Below are positions 44,714-53,693 of a stretch of 64,000 nucleotides of DNA, one piece after another (positions within the stretch are counted from its first letter, which is position 1; the number at the start of each line of letters is the position of its first letter). The stretch is taken from contig JAPLQY010000023.1 of the NCBI GenBank assembly GCA_026399475.1, forward strand, positions 62,001 through 126,000, written 5' to 3'. A program made the position numbers and the translations under genes. The DNA comes from Rhodocyclales bacterium (lineage in GTDB: Bacteria; Pseudomonadota; Gammaproteobacteria; Burkholderiales; Rhodocyclaceae). The notes beneath the pieces were generated by a model. The model saw only the letters and a list, made by a program, of their open reading frames with translations. It searched no databases and was not told the DNA's origin.

Positions 44714-46867
44714 ATGCCCGTCCCTGCCTGTGCCGCGCTGCTCGAAGCGCGCGAACATGATCCGTTTTCCGTGCTGGGTCTCCATGCGGAGGGCGCTGGA
44801 TGGCGTCTGCGGGTATTTCGTCCTCAGGCGAAATTGATCTTGGTGGAGTTGGCCAACGGCGAATGGGCGCCGCTCAAGCGCAGCAGCGGGTCGGATCTGT
44901 TCGAATGGCAGGGCGCCGCTCCGCCGCTCCGGCCATGGCGCCTGAAAGTCGATGGCGTGACGCAATACGATACCTATGCCTTTCCGCCGCAACCGCCGGC
45001 CGATGACCTGTACCTGTTCAACGCCGGGCGTTTGCGGCAGGCGTGGCGCACGTTTGGCGCGTTGCCGGAAACCCGTGACGGGATTGCCGGGGTCTGCTTC
45101 CGCCTCTGGGCGCCGAATGCCGAACGGGTTTCGGTGGTGGGCGGTTTCAATGGCTGGGACGGCCGTGCGCATCCCATGGCGACTTTGGGTGCTTCCGGCG
45201 TCTGGGAACTGTTCATCCCCGAACTGACACCGGGCGCCTTGTATCGCTTTGAATTGCGGATACGCGGCAGCGGCGCACTGCGACTCAAGATCGACCCCTT
45301 TGCACGCGCCTTCGAGCGGCGTCCGGCCTCGGCCTGCTGCGTTACGCCGGAATCGGCGCACGTCTGGAATGACAGCGGCTGGATGCAGGCACGCGCAGCG
45401 CGTGACTGGCTGTCGGCGCCGATGAGTGTGTACGAAATGCATCTGGGCAGCTGGATGCGCCATCCCGATCGCAGCTTCTACAGCTACCGCGATCTGGCGG
45501 AACGGCTGGTGCCCTACCTGGTCGACCTGGGCTACACCCACGTCGAATTCCTGCCGCTGATGGAGCACCCGCTCGACGAATCCTGGGGCTACCAATGCAC
45601 GGGTTTCTTCGCGCCGAGTTCGCGTTTCGGCACGGCCGATGATCTGCGCTTCCTGGTCGACAGCCTGCATCAAGCCGGCATCGGCGTCCTCCTCGACTGG
45701 GTGCCCGGGCACTTTCCGGCCGATGACTGGGCTCTGGCCCATTTCGACGGCACGGCGCTCTACGAACACGAAGACCCGAAGCAGAAGATGCATCCCGACT
45801 GGGGTACGCATGTCTTCAATTACGGCCGCAACGAGGTGCGCAGCTTCCTGCTGTCTTCTGCGTGTTACTGGTTGTCCGAGTTTCACATCGACGGCTTGCG
45901 CGTCGATGCCGTGGCCTCGATGATCTACCTCGATTACTCGCGCAAGCCCGGCGAATGGACGCCGAACGTTCATGGCGGACGCGAGAATCTCGAAGCCGTT
46001 GCCTTCCTGCGCGAGCTGAATGAAATGGTGCATGGCGAGTTTGCCGGTGCGCTGACCATTGCCGAAGAATCCACCGCCTGGCCGATGGTGTCGCGACCGA
46101 CCTGGCTCGGCGGCCTGGGCTTCTCGATGAAATGGAACATGGGCTGGATGAACGACACGCTGGACTACCTCGAGCACGATCCGATATACAGGCGCTACAA
46201 CCATGAGCGGCTGACCTTCGGCCAGCTCTATGCCTACAGCGAGAACTTCATGTTGCCCCTGTCGCACGACGAAGTGGTGCACGGCAAGAGCTCGCTGCTG
46301 GGGAAAATGCCGGGCGACGAATGGCAGCGCTTTGCCAATCTGCGCCTGTTGCTGGCTTACCAGATGATGGTGCCGGGCAAAAAGCTGCAGTTCATGGGCG
46401 CGGAACTGGGGCAGTCGTGGGAATGGCGGGCCGGCGAAGAACTGCCCTGGCAGCTGCTGCAATATCCCTTGCACGCCGGTGTACAGAGCCTGGTGCGTGA
46501 GCTTAACCAGCTTTATGTGACTGAACCGGCATTGCATGAACTGGACTTTTCCCCTGCAGGCTTTCAGTGGATCGACTGTCACGATGCTGATCAGTCGGTG
46601 GTGAGCTGGCTGCGCCGCTCGCGCGATGGCCGCCATGCCGTGGTCGTGCTCAATTTCACGCCGATACCGCGCCACAACTACCGTCTTGGCGTACCTCTGG
46701 CTCAGGACTACCTTGAGCGGATGAACACCGATTCAGCGCATTATGGTGGCAGCGATCTGGGCAACAACGGCCGCGTCAGCGCGCAGGCTCGACCCTGGAT
46801 GGGCTTCCCCGCGTCGGTTTCGCTGACCCTACCGCCTCTTGCGGCGCTGGTGCTGCTGCCGGCTTGA
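44714..46867 (+). CDS. glgB: 1,4-alpha-glucan branching enzyme
   Basis: 717 residues, GH13_9. GlgB cuts and re-attaches alpha-1,4 chains as alpha-1,6 branches. The N-terminal CBM48-like domains are there (DPFSVLGLH and [20 protein letters not shown]). The catalytic core has the [20 protein letters not shown] [18 protein letters not shown], the nucleophile Asp in [17 protein letters not shown], the acid Glu in [12 protein letters not shown], and [13 protein letters not shown]. The C-terminal beta-sandwich ends [10 protein letters not shown]. It is divergent from glgC and completes the synthetic half of the glycogen block. Confidence 0.97.
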   Translation: MPVPACAALLEAREHDPFSVLGLHAEGAGWRLRVFRPQAKLILVELANGEWAPLKRSSGSDLFEWQGAAPPLRPWRLKVDGVTQYDTYAFPPQPPADDLYLFNAGRLRQAWRTFGALPETRDGIAGVCFRLWAPNAERVSVVGGFNGWDGRAHPMATLGASGVWELFIPELTPGALYRFELRIRGSGALRLKIDPFARAFERRPASACCVTPESAHVWNDSGWMQARAARDWLSAPMSVYEMHLGSWMRHPDRSFYSYRDLAERLVPYLVDLGYTHVEFLPLMEHPLDESWGYQCTGFFAPSSRFGTADDLRFLVDSLHQAGIGVLLDWVPGHFPADDWALAHFDGTALYEHEDPKQKMHPDWGTHVFNYGRNEVRSFLLSSACYWLSEFHIDGLRVDAVASMIYLDYSRKPGEWTPNVHGGRENLEAVAFLRELNEMVHGEFAGALTIAEESTAWPMVSRPTWLGGLGFSMKWNMGWMNDTLDYLEHDPIYRRYNHERLTFGQLYAYSENFMLPLSHDEVVHGKSSLLGKMPGDEWQRFANLRLLLAYQMMVPGKKLQFMGAELGQSWEWRAGEELPWQLLQYPLHAGVQSLVRELNQLYVTEPALHELDFSPAGFQWIDCHDADQSVVSWLRRSRDGRHAVVVLNFTPIPRHNYRLGVPLAQDYLERMNTDSAHYGGSDLGNNGRVSAQARPWMGFPASVSLTLPPLAALVLLPA

Positions 46868-46881
46868 CCCGCAGCGGGGAT

Positions 46882-47244
46882 TCATCCTCCCAAGAGCCCT
46901 TCTGCCAGCAAGCGGTCAATCTCGGCTTCGGCCTGAACCCAGTCCTCCAGCAGATTGCCGGGGGCAAAGCCGCGCCGCTCGGCGATGTAATAGGCGGCCA
47001 TCTCAATGTAGTTCCTGCGCTGCTCCAGCGGGACGCCTGCCGGCTTTTTGGCACGCGAACGCGTCGGCTTCGCAACGGCCGCCTTGGCGACCGGCTTGCG
47101 CACGGCCTTCGCCTTGGCGACCGGTTCCGGTTTGACCGGCGGGGCCGCCTTGGTCGCAGCTTTGGCTTTGGCCGTAGCTGACACTGCTACCGTCGCCGGG
47201 CGTTTGCCGGGCGAAGTCTTTGCGCTGCTCTTTGTAGTTGCCAT
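46882..47244 (-). CDS. DUF2934 protein with Lys/Ala-rich (histone H1-like) N-terminus
   Basis: 120 residues. The first ~70 residues are a Lys/Ala/Pro/Val-rich, disordered-looking tail with repeats such as PVKPEPVAKAKAVRKPVAKA, resembling histone H1-like bacterial DNA-binding tails. The C-terminal ~50 residues match DUF2934: RNYIEMAAYYIAERRGF, then LLEDWVQAEAEIDRLL. The start has an AGGATGAG site. Function unknown; nucleoid binding is only suggested by composition. It lies between glgB (convergent) and glk. Confidence 0.75.
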   Translation of the reverse strand: MATTKSSAKTSPGKRPATVAVSATAKAKAATKAAPPVKPEPVAKAKAVRKPVAKAAVAKPTRSRAKKPAGVPLEQRRNYIEMAAYYIAERRGFAPGNLLEDWVQAEAEIDRLLAEGLLGG

Positions 47245-47326
47245 GGTCTCATCCTCATGATTGTCGCGAATACTTCATTGCCATGCTGCGCTCACTGCAT
47301 GACAGGATGTTGACAAGCATCAAGAG

Positions 47327-48256
47327 TTACGTTTTTGCCAGGTTCAGCGCACCATGCAGTCCCAGCAGTGGGTCGGTGGCAATGTGGACCGGCATGCGCG
47401 CGGCTATCGCGGCGTGCTCGGCCTTGGCATTGAAGGCTGCAAGGAAGCCGCTTTGCCGCAGCAGCGGCAGCAGCCTGGCCGCGATGCCGCCGGCCAGGAA
47501 AACGCCGCCGCGCGCCAGGCAGGCCAGGGCCATGTCGCCGGCAAAGGCGCCATAGGCGGCCAGGAACAGGTCCAGCGAACGACGCTCTTCGCTGTTCGGG
47601 GAGGTCTGCGCGCGCGCGGTGATTTCCTCCGGCGACAGCTCGGCCCCCGCGACAAATTCGTGGATGGCAGCCAGCCCCGGTCCCGACACCACCCGCTCCC
47701 AGGTAACCCGGCCATGCCGCGCATGCAGGAAAGCCCACAACGCCATCTGCCGCTCATCCGCCGGGGCGAAGGCGACGTGACCTCCTTCGCCGGCAACGAT
47801 CCGCCAGTGCCCGCCCTGAGGCAGAACGATGGCCATGCCCAGTCCGGTGCCGGCGCCGACGACGAGGCAGGGCGCCGTGGCCAGCGGTTCTCCCTCTTGC
47901 AGGGTGACTCGCTGTGTGGTTGACACGGTTACCGCGCCCAGCGCAGCAGCGGCGAAGTCGTTTGCCAGGCGCAGCACGGGCAGGCCGAAGCGGTGCGCGA
48001 GAGCGTCGCTGTCGATACGCCAGGGCAGGTTGGTCAGCTGCGCTGAGCGGCCGTCATCGGCGACCGGGCCGGCCACTGCGAGGCAGCCGCTACTGATCAG
48101 CGATGGATCGGTCTGCGTGTCGGTGAAGAAGGTGGCCAGCAGGCTGGCGAAATCGGGATAGCCGGCGTTGGCGTAACGACGGTCAAGAACCAGCTTGCCT
48201 TCCCGTGACAAACCCAGGAGCGTCTTGGTGCCGCCAATATCCCCGACTAGAATCAC
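47327..48256 (-). CDS. glk: Glucokinase
   Basis: 309 residues from a GTG start at 48256 that overlaps the thyA stop by four bases (GTGA). Glk phosphorylates glucose with ATP, feeding free glucose from GH57/GH13 action into glucose-6-phosphate. Motifs: [14 protein letters not shown] (phosphate), [31 protein letters not shown] with the catalytic Asp, [21 protein letters not shown], and [11 protein letters not shown]. An open frame extending upstream across thyA is not used, since the family starts at this motif. Coupling to thyA is unusual and follows from the position of the glycogen block. Confidence 0.95.
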   Translation of the reverse strand: MILVGDIGGTKTLLGLSREGKLVLDRRYANAGYPDFASLLATFFTDTQTDPSLISSGCLAVAGPVADDGRSAQLTNLPWRIDSDALAHRFGLPVLRLANDFAAAALGAVTVSTTQRVTLQEGEPLATAPCLVVGAGTGLGMAIVLPQGGHWRIVAGEGGHVAFAPADERQMALWAFLHARHGRVTWERVVSGPGLAAIHEFVAGAELSPEEITARAQTSPNSEERRSLDLFLAAYGAFAGDMALACLARGGVFLAGGIAARLLPLLRQSGFLAAFNAKAEHAAIAARMPVHIATDPLLGLHGALNLAKT

Positions 48257-49047
48257 ACGGCCACCGGCGCGGAGATATGCGGATGCGGGTCGTAGCCTTG
48301 CAGGGTGAAATCTTCGTAGCGGAAGCCGAAGATGTCCTTCACCGCGGGGTTCAACAACATGGTGGGCCGCAGGCGCGGCTCGCGCGATAGTTGCAGGCGC
48401 GTCTGCTCCATGTGGTTGGAATAGAGGTGGCAGTCGCCTCCGGTCCACACGAAGTCGCCGGGAGCGAGTTCGCAGACTTGCGCCACCATCAGCGTGAACA
48501 GCGCATAGGACGCGATGTTGAACGGCACGCCGAGGAAGATGTCCGCGCTGCGCTGGTAGAGCTGGCAGGACAGCTTGCCATCGGCGACATAGAACTGGAA
48601 CAGGGCGTGGCAGGGCGGCAGTTTCATTTGCGGAATGTCGGCCGGGTTCCAGGCCGAAACAATGTGCCGGCGCGAGTCCGGATTCTGCTTCAGGCCTTCG
48701 ATCAGCTGCGTGATCTGGTCGATCTCCTTCCCGTCGCCAGCCGGCCAGTGCCGCCACTGGTGGCCATACACCGGCCCGAGGTCGCCGTTGGCGTCGGCCC
48801 AGTCGTCCCAGATCGAGACGCCGTTTTCCTTGAGATAGCGGATGTTGGTATCGCCCTGCAGGAACCACAGCAGCTCATGGATGATCGAGCGCAGGTGCAG
48901 CTTCTTGGTGGTGAGCAGCGGAAAACCCTCGGCCAGATCAAAGCGCATCTGCCAGCCGAATACCGAACGGGTACCGGTGCCGGTGCGGTCGGCTTTCTCA
49001 TGGCCGTGGTCCAGCACGTGGCGCATCAGGTCAAGGTAGGGGCGCAT
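48253..49047 (-). CDS. thyA: Thymidylate synthase
   Basis: 264 residues, the E. coli length. ThyA methylates dUMP to dTMP with methylene-tetrahydrofolate, producing dihydrofolate for FolA. Evidence: [20 protein letters not shown] and [54 protein letters not shown] with the catalytic Cys in PPCHALFQF, and [20 protein letters not shown]. The ATG at 49047 is preferred to one at 49062. Its stop overlaps the glk start, whereas folA is separated from it by the glycogen block. Confidence 0.98.
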   Translation of the reverse strand: MRPYLDLMRHVLDHGHEKADRTGTGTRSVFGWQMRFDLAEGFPLLTTKKLHLRSIIHELLWFLQGDTNIRYLKENGVSIWDDWADANGDLGPVYGHQWRHWPAGDGKEIDQITQLIEGLKQNPDSRRHIVSAWNPADIPQMKLPPCHALFQFYVADGKLSCQLYQRSADIFLGVPFNIASYALFTLMVAQVCELAPGDFVWTGGDCHLYSNHMEQTRLQLSREPRLRPTMLLNPAVKDIFGFRYEDFTLQGYDPHPHISAPVAV

Positions 49048-49100
49048 TGAGGTCGGCGACACTTATAATTGATCGTCCATTTTAGAGTCTATTTCAGTCC

Positions 49101-50597
49101 ATGACGCTCCCCCGCATTGCATTGCAGCCGGCACGCCAGTACTCGCAGCTGAATGCGGCCTCTCATGGCCTGATCATTCTGCCGGTGGGCGATGCCCTGC
49201 CGCCTGAGCTGCCGCAGCGATCCCAGTGGCTGGCGGTATTGAAGCGCAAGGCGATGAAGCCGAATGAACTGGCGAAGACACCGCTGGCCCTCGATCTGCC
49301 CGATGGCCGGCGCCTTGCCCTGCTCATGGTGGATGGCAAGCTGTCGCGCTTCGAGCGCCTGACGCGCTTGCGCAAGGCCGCGATGCTGTTGCTGGACGAG
49401 GCGCCCAAGCGGATTTCGATCTGGGTCGCGGCGGGCGCAGGCATGGACGATGTGGCGCGCGATGCGGCCTATGTGGCCCAAATCAACGGCGTGCCGCTGC
49501 CGGCGCGCAAGAAGAACCCAGCCGTGGCCCTGGCGCAGATCGATCTTTTCTGCGCGCTGAAAAATCCCGATCTCGCCCCGGTCGCCGCCCTGGCGCGCGC
49601 CAACCTGCTGGCGCGCGAACTGACCGCCCTGGCCCCCAACGAACTGACGCCCGACAGCTACCGCAAGCGCATTCGCAGCGTGACGAAAGCCGCCGGGCTG
49701 GCGATCGAGGAATTTGATTTCAGGAAGCTCAGGAAAATGGGCGCGGGGGCTTTCTGCGCCGTGGCGCAGGGCTCGCACCACGAGGATGCCGCCATCGTGC
49801 ATCTGTCCTGGCAGCCGAGTTCTAAAAATGAGGCGGCAAAAAAGGCCGTGGCGCTGGTTGGCAAGGGCATCTGCTTCGACACCGGCGGCCACAACCTCAA
49901 GCCCGCCCGTTACATGGCCGGCATGCATGAGGACATGAACGGTTCCGCGGTAGCCCTGGCGCTGATCCTGGCGGCAGCCGAGATGAAGCTGCCGGTAGCC
50001 ATCGACTGCTGGCTGGCGATTGCCCACAACCACCTGTCGCCCGGCGCCTACAAGCAGAACGATATCGTTACGGCGCTGGACGGCACCACCATCGAGATCG
50101 TGCATACCGATGCCGAAGGCCGCATGGTGCTGGCCGACACGCTGCTGATGGCGACTGACAGCAAACGCGGAAAAGGCGGCGGCAAGACCAAGCCCGATCT
50201 GGTCATCGATTTTGCCACCCTCACCGGTTCCATGCATGTGGCTTTGGGCACCCGTTACTCGGGCGTGTTTGCCAGCAGCGAGTCGCTGGCCGCGCTGGCC
50301 GTGGCAGCCGGCCACGCCAGCGGCGAGCGGGTCTGTGTTTTTCCGCTCGACGACGACTACGATCCCGCGCTCGACTCCAAGGTCGCCGACGTCAAGCAAT
50401 GCACTCTCGATGGCGAGGCGGACCACATCCTGGCTGCACGATTCCTGCAGCGCTTCACCCGGCAGCGGCCGTGGCTGCACGTTGATCTTTCGGCCTCCAG
50501 TTGCAGCGAGGGCCTGGGCGCCACGGCGTCCGATCTCACCGGCTTCGGCGTCGCATGGGGCTTGACCCTGCTCGCGCAGTGGTTGACCGAGAAATGA
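49101..50597 (+). CDS. M17 leucyl aminopeptidase family protein
   Basis: 498 residues, peptidase family M17, a cytoplasmic metal-dependent aminopeptidase. Metal/catalytic motifs: VGKGICFDTGGHNLKPARYM (Lys and Asp ligands), AGMHEDMNGSAVALALILAA, and HTDAEGRMVLADTLL, where the usual NTDAEGR has His in the first position. The C-terminal part (DLTGFGVAWGLTLLAQWL) is typical. An N-terminal domain of ~160 residues is present as in PepA. The Asn-to-His change is a real variant, but the Asp and Glu ligands are intact, so activity is likely. Confidence 0.87.
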   Translation: MTLPRIALQPARQYSQLNAASHGLIILPVGDALPPELPQRSQWLAVLKRKAMKPNELAKTPLALDLPDGRRLALLMVDGKLSRFERLTRLRKAAMLLLDEAPKRISIWVAAGAGMDDVARDAAYVAQINGVPLPARKKNPAVALAQIDLFCALKNPDLAPVAALARANLLARELTALAPNELTPDSYRKRIRSVTKAAGLAIEEFDFRKLRKMGAGAFCAVAQGSHHEDAAIVHLSWQPSSKNEAAKKAVALVGKGICFDTGGHNLKPARYMAGMHEDMNGSAVALALILAAAEMKLPVAIDCWLAIAHNHLSPGAYKQNDIVTALDGTTIEIVHTDAEGRMVLADTLLMATDSKRGKGGGKTKPDLVIDFATLTGSMHVALGTRYSGVFASSESLAALAVAAGHASGERVCVFPLDDDYDPALDSKVADVKQCTLDGEADHILAARFLQRFTRQRPWLHVDLSASSCSEGLGATASDLTGFGVAWGLTLLAQWLTEK

Positions 50598-50648
50598 CAG
50601 CGATCGCTCGACCGGCTATGCTAGCCATGGCGTACTGACAAATCTCCC

Positions 50649-52142
50649 ATGCTCGGATTTTTCTCCAACAAGACAATTCATCCGCTGGCCGACGCCCGCG
50701 AAGCGAAACGCATTCTTGGCGAGATCGCCAGCCGCGAGCCGCAAGCTGCTGTGGAGGATGCCAGCGCCTGGCTGGAATCGCTCGCTGCCGATGAGAGCTT
50801 CAAGCTGGCGCAGCGCCTCGAACTGATACTCAAGCTTGACGAGGCGGCCGTGGCGCAGGCGCGCCGCCTGGGACGTGACTACCCCGCCCTGGGCAGCACC
50901 AGCCGCGTGCAGGAATCGCGGCAGTGGCAACTCGGCCACAGCTATTGGCAGCACCTCGCCGAGGCCTATCTCGACTGCATTGCCCGCCATGGCGCGGCAG
51001 AAAAGGAGGGCGATGGCGCCGTTCGTTCCCAACTGCCGCTGCTCTACGGTCGGCTGATCAATGCGCTGGCGGCCCAGCTCAAGTGGAAGCGGTTTCGTTA
51101 TGGGCCGGTTGACCCCGGGTTCTGGATGACCCTGGGCAGCATCTATCTTGCCGCGGTCGATGCAAAAGTCGCACAGAAGCCATTGCAGATCTACGTCGGC
51201 AGTCCCGATAGCACGATCGAGGCGGAATACCTCCGGGTGCTGGTCTTTCATGCCACATCGATGGACAAGCTGCAGCCGCTGGAGATCGAAATTGCCGAAC
51301 GTTTCATCGCCTACTTTTTGCCCTTCTTCTCGCTGATTCGGGAACTCCGGCCGGAGAACGTCTATTGGGTGGATGCCGCCAAGCCACTGCCGCCGACGCG
51401 CCTGGCGAAATTGCCCGAGGTAACTCCGACCCTGCGCTTCTTCAATGGCACGCGGGCGGTGGACGCGGTAGGAAAAACCATCGAACAGATTCGCAGTGAA
51501 GGCCGCGTGCCGCCGGGTATCAATCTCGGCGCCCAGTACGACGTCGACACGGTGATTCCGGTGCTCGATCATCTGGCGATGTGCTGGGCACCCAAGCCAC
51601 CGATGCGCAGCAACGCCCGGCACCGGATCAATTCACCGCTGAAGGTGGTGAATGGTCTGGCGGCCGTGCATCAAAGGCTCTCAGGGCGCAGCAGCGGCAC
51701 GGACGGAGTCGAAACCTGGGTAATCGACGATGTCAGCCTGGGTGGCTTTGGCGCGCAAGCGACCATTTCCCACCCCGACTGGATTCGCATCGGTGTCCTG
51801 GTCGGCATGCAGCCGGAAGGCGGCGAGAACTGGCTGATCGGCATCGTCCGCCGTTACGTCCGTACCGGGACGAATCAGGGTTCGGTCGGCATCGAAACCC
51901 TGTCGAAAACCCCGCGCGCGGTATTCGCCGATGCGGGCGGCCTGCAGACCGAAGCGCTGCTGCTGGATGTCCCCGAAGTCGGCGAGTACGCCCGCATGGC
52001 CCTGCCGGCCAATGCACTCGAAGAAAAGGTGGCGCTGGCGTTTGCCCTCGACGACAAGAAGGCTCGTCTGCACCCGCGCGAGACGCTGGCAACGGGCGCC
52101 GATTTCGTCGTCGCGAATTTCTTCGTGCAGTCGTACAGCTGA
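50649..52142 (+). CDS. Protein with C-terminal PilZ-like domain, otherwise unknown
   Basis: 497 residues, no membrane segment or signal peptide. The N-terminal ~330 residues are helical and unassigned (EAKRILGEIASREPQAAVE near the start). A PilZ-like module in the last ~150 residues has VIDDVSLGGFGAQATIS, close to the D/NxSxxG motif of PilZ, followed by LVGMQPEGGENWLIGIVRRY. The upstream RxxxR is less clear, so binding of cyclic di-GMP is uncertain. The start follows the aminopeptidase by 51 bases and the two could be co-transcribed. Known relatives in this bacterial group are uncharacterised, as far as I recall. Confidence 0.65.
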   Translation: MLGFFSNKTIHPLADAREAKRILGEIASREPQAAVEDASAWLESLAADESFKLAQRLELILKLDEAAVAQARRLGRDYPALGSTSRVQESRQWQLGHSYWQHLAEAYLDCIARHGAAEKEGDGAVRSQLPLLYGRLINALAAQLKWKRFRYGPVDPGFWMTLGSIYLAAVDAKVAQKPLQIYVGSPDSTIEAEYLRVLVFHATSMDKLQPLEIEIAERFIAYFLPFFSLIRELRPENVYWVDAAKPLPPTRLAKLPEVTPTLRFFNGTRAVDAVGKTIEQIRSEGRVPPGINLGAQYDVDTVIPVLDHLAMCWAPKPPMRSNARHRINSPLKVVNGLAAVHQRLSGRSSGTDGVETWVIDDVSLGGFGAQATISHPDWIRIGVLVGMQPEGGENWLIGIVRRYVRTGTNQGSVGIETLSKTPRAVFADAGGLQTEALLLDVPEVGEYARMALPANALEEKVALAFALDDKKARLHPRETLATGADFVVANFFVQSYS

Positions 52143-52151
52143 ACGTACGGT

Positions 52152-52739
52152 TCAGCCAGCCGGCCTGATTGCCGACTTCGGGCGGAAGGCCTTGACCACT
52201 GCTTCGTGGGTTTCCACGTAGGGTCCGCCGATCAGATCGAGGCAATAGGGCACCGCGGCAAAAATGCCGGGCACGCGTTGCCTGCCTTCGGCAGCCTTGA
52301 CGCCTTCGAGCGTTTCCTTGATCGACTTAGGCTGTCCCGGCAGATTGAGGATCAGCGATTTGCCGCGAATCACGCCGACCTGGCGTGACAGGATCGCGGT
52401 CGACACGAAGGCCAGCGAAATCTGTCGCATCTGCTCGCCGAAGCCGGGCATCACTTTATGCGCCACAGCCAGTGTGGCTTCCGGCGTTACGTCGCGCAGC
52501 GCCGGGCCGGTGCCGCCGGTGGTCAGCACCAGGTGGCAACCGGTGACATCGCAGAGCTCGATCAGGGTCTGTTCGATCCTTGCCTGTTCGTCCGGAATCA
52601 GGCGCGTTTCCATGCGCCAGGGTGAGCTGAGCGCCTGCCCGAACCACTCGCGCAGCGCCGGAATGCCCTTGTCTTCATAGACGCCGCTCGAGGCGCGGTC
52701 GGAAATGGAGACGAGGCCGATCAGAAGTTCGTCGTTCAT
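52152..52739 (-). CDS. mog: Molybdopterin adenylyltransferase
   Basis: 195 residues, as E. coli Mog. It adenylylates molybdopterin before molybdate insertion. Evidence: LLIGLVSISDRASSGVYEDK, the MoCF/MogA motif VLTTGGTGPALRDVTPEAT, ISLAFVSTAILSRQVGVIRG and LILNLPGQPKSIKETLEGV. The start at 52739 is the first Met of the family (MNDELLIG), while an ATG at 52763 is a weaker option. It lies downstream of the elyC-like gene on the same strand, with three hairpins in between. Confidence 0.93.
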   Translation of the reverse strand: MNDELLIGLVSISDRASSGVYEDKGIPALREWFGQALSSPWRMETRLIPDEQARIEQTLIELCDVTGCHLVLTTGGTGPALRDVTPEATLAVAHKVMPGFGEQMRQISLAFVSTAILSRQVGVIRGKSLILNLPGQPKSIKETLEGVKAAEGRQRVPGIFAAVPYCLDLIGGPYVETHEAVVKAFRPKSAIRPAG

Positions 52740-52740
52740 G

Positions 52741-52833
52741 GCTTCTCCGCAGGGCAGCCCCAAGGAGAAGCAGCCGAAATATGGAGCGGGTAAAACCCGC
52801 GAACAATGGTCGCCCCCTTCCTTGCGAAGGGGG
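52741..52833 (-). terminator. Three hairpins between the YdcF/ElyC gene and mog
   Basis: GCTTCTCC-N15-GGAGAAGC (52741-52771), GCGGGT-N3-ACCCGC (52786-52800) and CCCCCTT-N7-AAGGGGG (52813-52833). All arms are perfect. They fill the 106-base gap and may end or slow transcription into mog. None has an obvious T-run. Confidence 0.45.
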
Positions 52834-52845
52834 ATGGGGGGATGG

Positions 52846-53601
52846 TCACTTGATGTCCTTGAGGTGGTTGTAGAGTTGGCCGAGATACTCGTTCAGTGCC
52901 TGACGGCTGAGAACCAGCCCGCCGGGAAGCAGAACCTTGAACAGTGACGGCGAAACCGTGCTGAACGACGTCGGCGCCGCCGTGACTTCCAGTCCCTGTT
53001 TTTCGAACAGCGGAATCGCGCGCGGCAGATGCCAGCCGTGGCTGACCAGGGCAATGCGGGTGACGCCCGCTGCCTTGAGCATCGGGGCCGAAAGGCTGGC
53101 GTTCTCCGCGGTGTCGCGCGAAGTGCCTTCGACCCAGCGCACTTTCACGCCGAATTCGCTCTCCAGTACTTCGCGCATCGACTCGGCCTCGGGCCGGCCG
53201 CCAAACGGGGCGCCGCCGGTGACCAGCAGCGGCAGGCGGGATTCGCGCGCCAGCCGCGCGCCGTAGCGCAGACGCTCCAGTGTCCTGTAGCCGACGGTGT
53301 CGCCGTCGTATTCGGGTGCGGCGTAATAGGAGCCGCCACCGAGGACGACGATGGCTTGCACCCGCTGCAATTGCGCCTGCGTGATGGGTGGGTTCGGTTC
53401 CAGCGGAGCCATCAGGGTTTTGCCGACGATGGGCAGCGAGAGAGCGAGCAGGCCGAGCAGCGCAAGTATTGTCAGCCACAGGCCGCCCTGCCGCCACAGC
53501 CGGCTCTTCGAACGCGCCAGCCAGAGCCCCAGCAGCGCCAGCAGCAGGGGCCCGGTGGGCGGCAGAATCAGGGCAACGACAAGCTTCTTCAGCAGAAACA
53601 T
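52846..53601 (-). CDS. elyC: YdcF/ElyC (DUF218) family membrane protein
   Basis: 251 residues. Two N-terminal membrane segments (about residues 7-28 and 38-60) are followed by a periplasmic DUF218 domain: VQAIVVLGGGSYYAAPEYDG, PLLVTGGAPFGGRPEAESM, EGTSRDTAENASLSAPML, and IALVSHGWHLPRAIPLFEK. ElyC-type proteins affect peptidoglycan/lipid carrier use. The enzyme activity of this family is not established. It is convergent with nothing and divergent from metY across ~90 bases. Confidence 0.85.
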   Translation of the reverse strand: MFLLKKLVVALILPPTGPLLLALLGLWLARSKSRLWRQGGLWLTILALLGLLALSLPIVGKTLMAPLEPNPPITQAQLQRVQAIVVLGGGSYYAAPEYDGDTVGYRTLERLRYGARLARESRLPLLVTGGAPFGGRPEAESMREVLESEFGVKVRWVEGTSRDTAENASLSAPMLKAAGVTRIALVSHGWHLPRAIPLFEKQGLEVTAAPTSFSTVSPSLFKVLLPGGLVLSRQALNEYLGQLYNHLKDIK

Positions 53602-53693
53602 GGGTCAAAGGCGGGGCTGATCGCGTTTTATGAGAGGTGACTGGGCCGCTATTATCAATGTAATTTGCCCTGATCACGATTTAGCGCCTATCC

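Noticed and set aside
44696..46675. 659-codon open frame opposite glgB
   Set aside because: Shadow of glgB: glgB has all branching-enzyme motifs, while the antisense product is His/Arg/Gln-rich without a recognisable domain.
48257..48868. Upstream extension of the glk frame across thyA
   Set aside because: thyA is certain in another frame on the same strand, and glk begins at its [11 protein letters not shown] motif with a GTG.
49101..50597. M17 peptidase considered inactive because NTDAEGR is HTDAEGR
   Set aside because: The acidic metal ligands and the Lys are retained; the changed Asn is not a ligand, so loss of activity is not supported.
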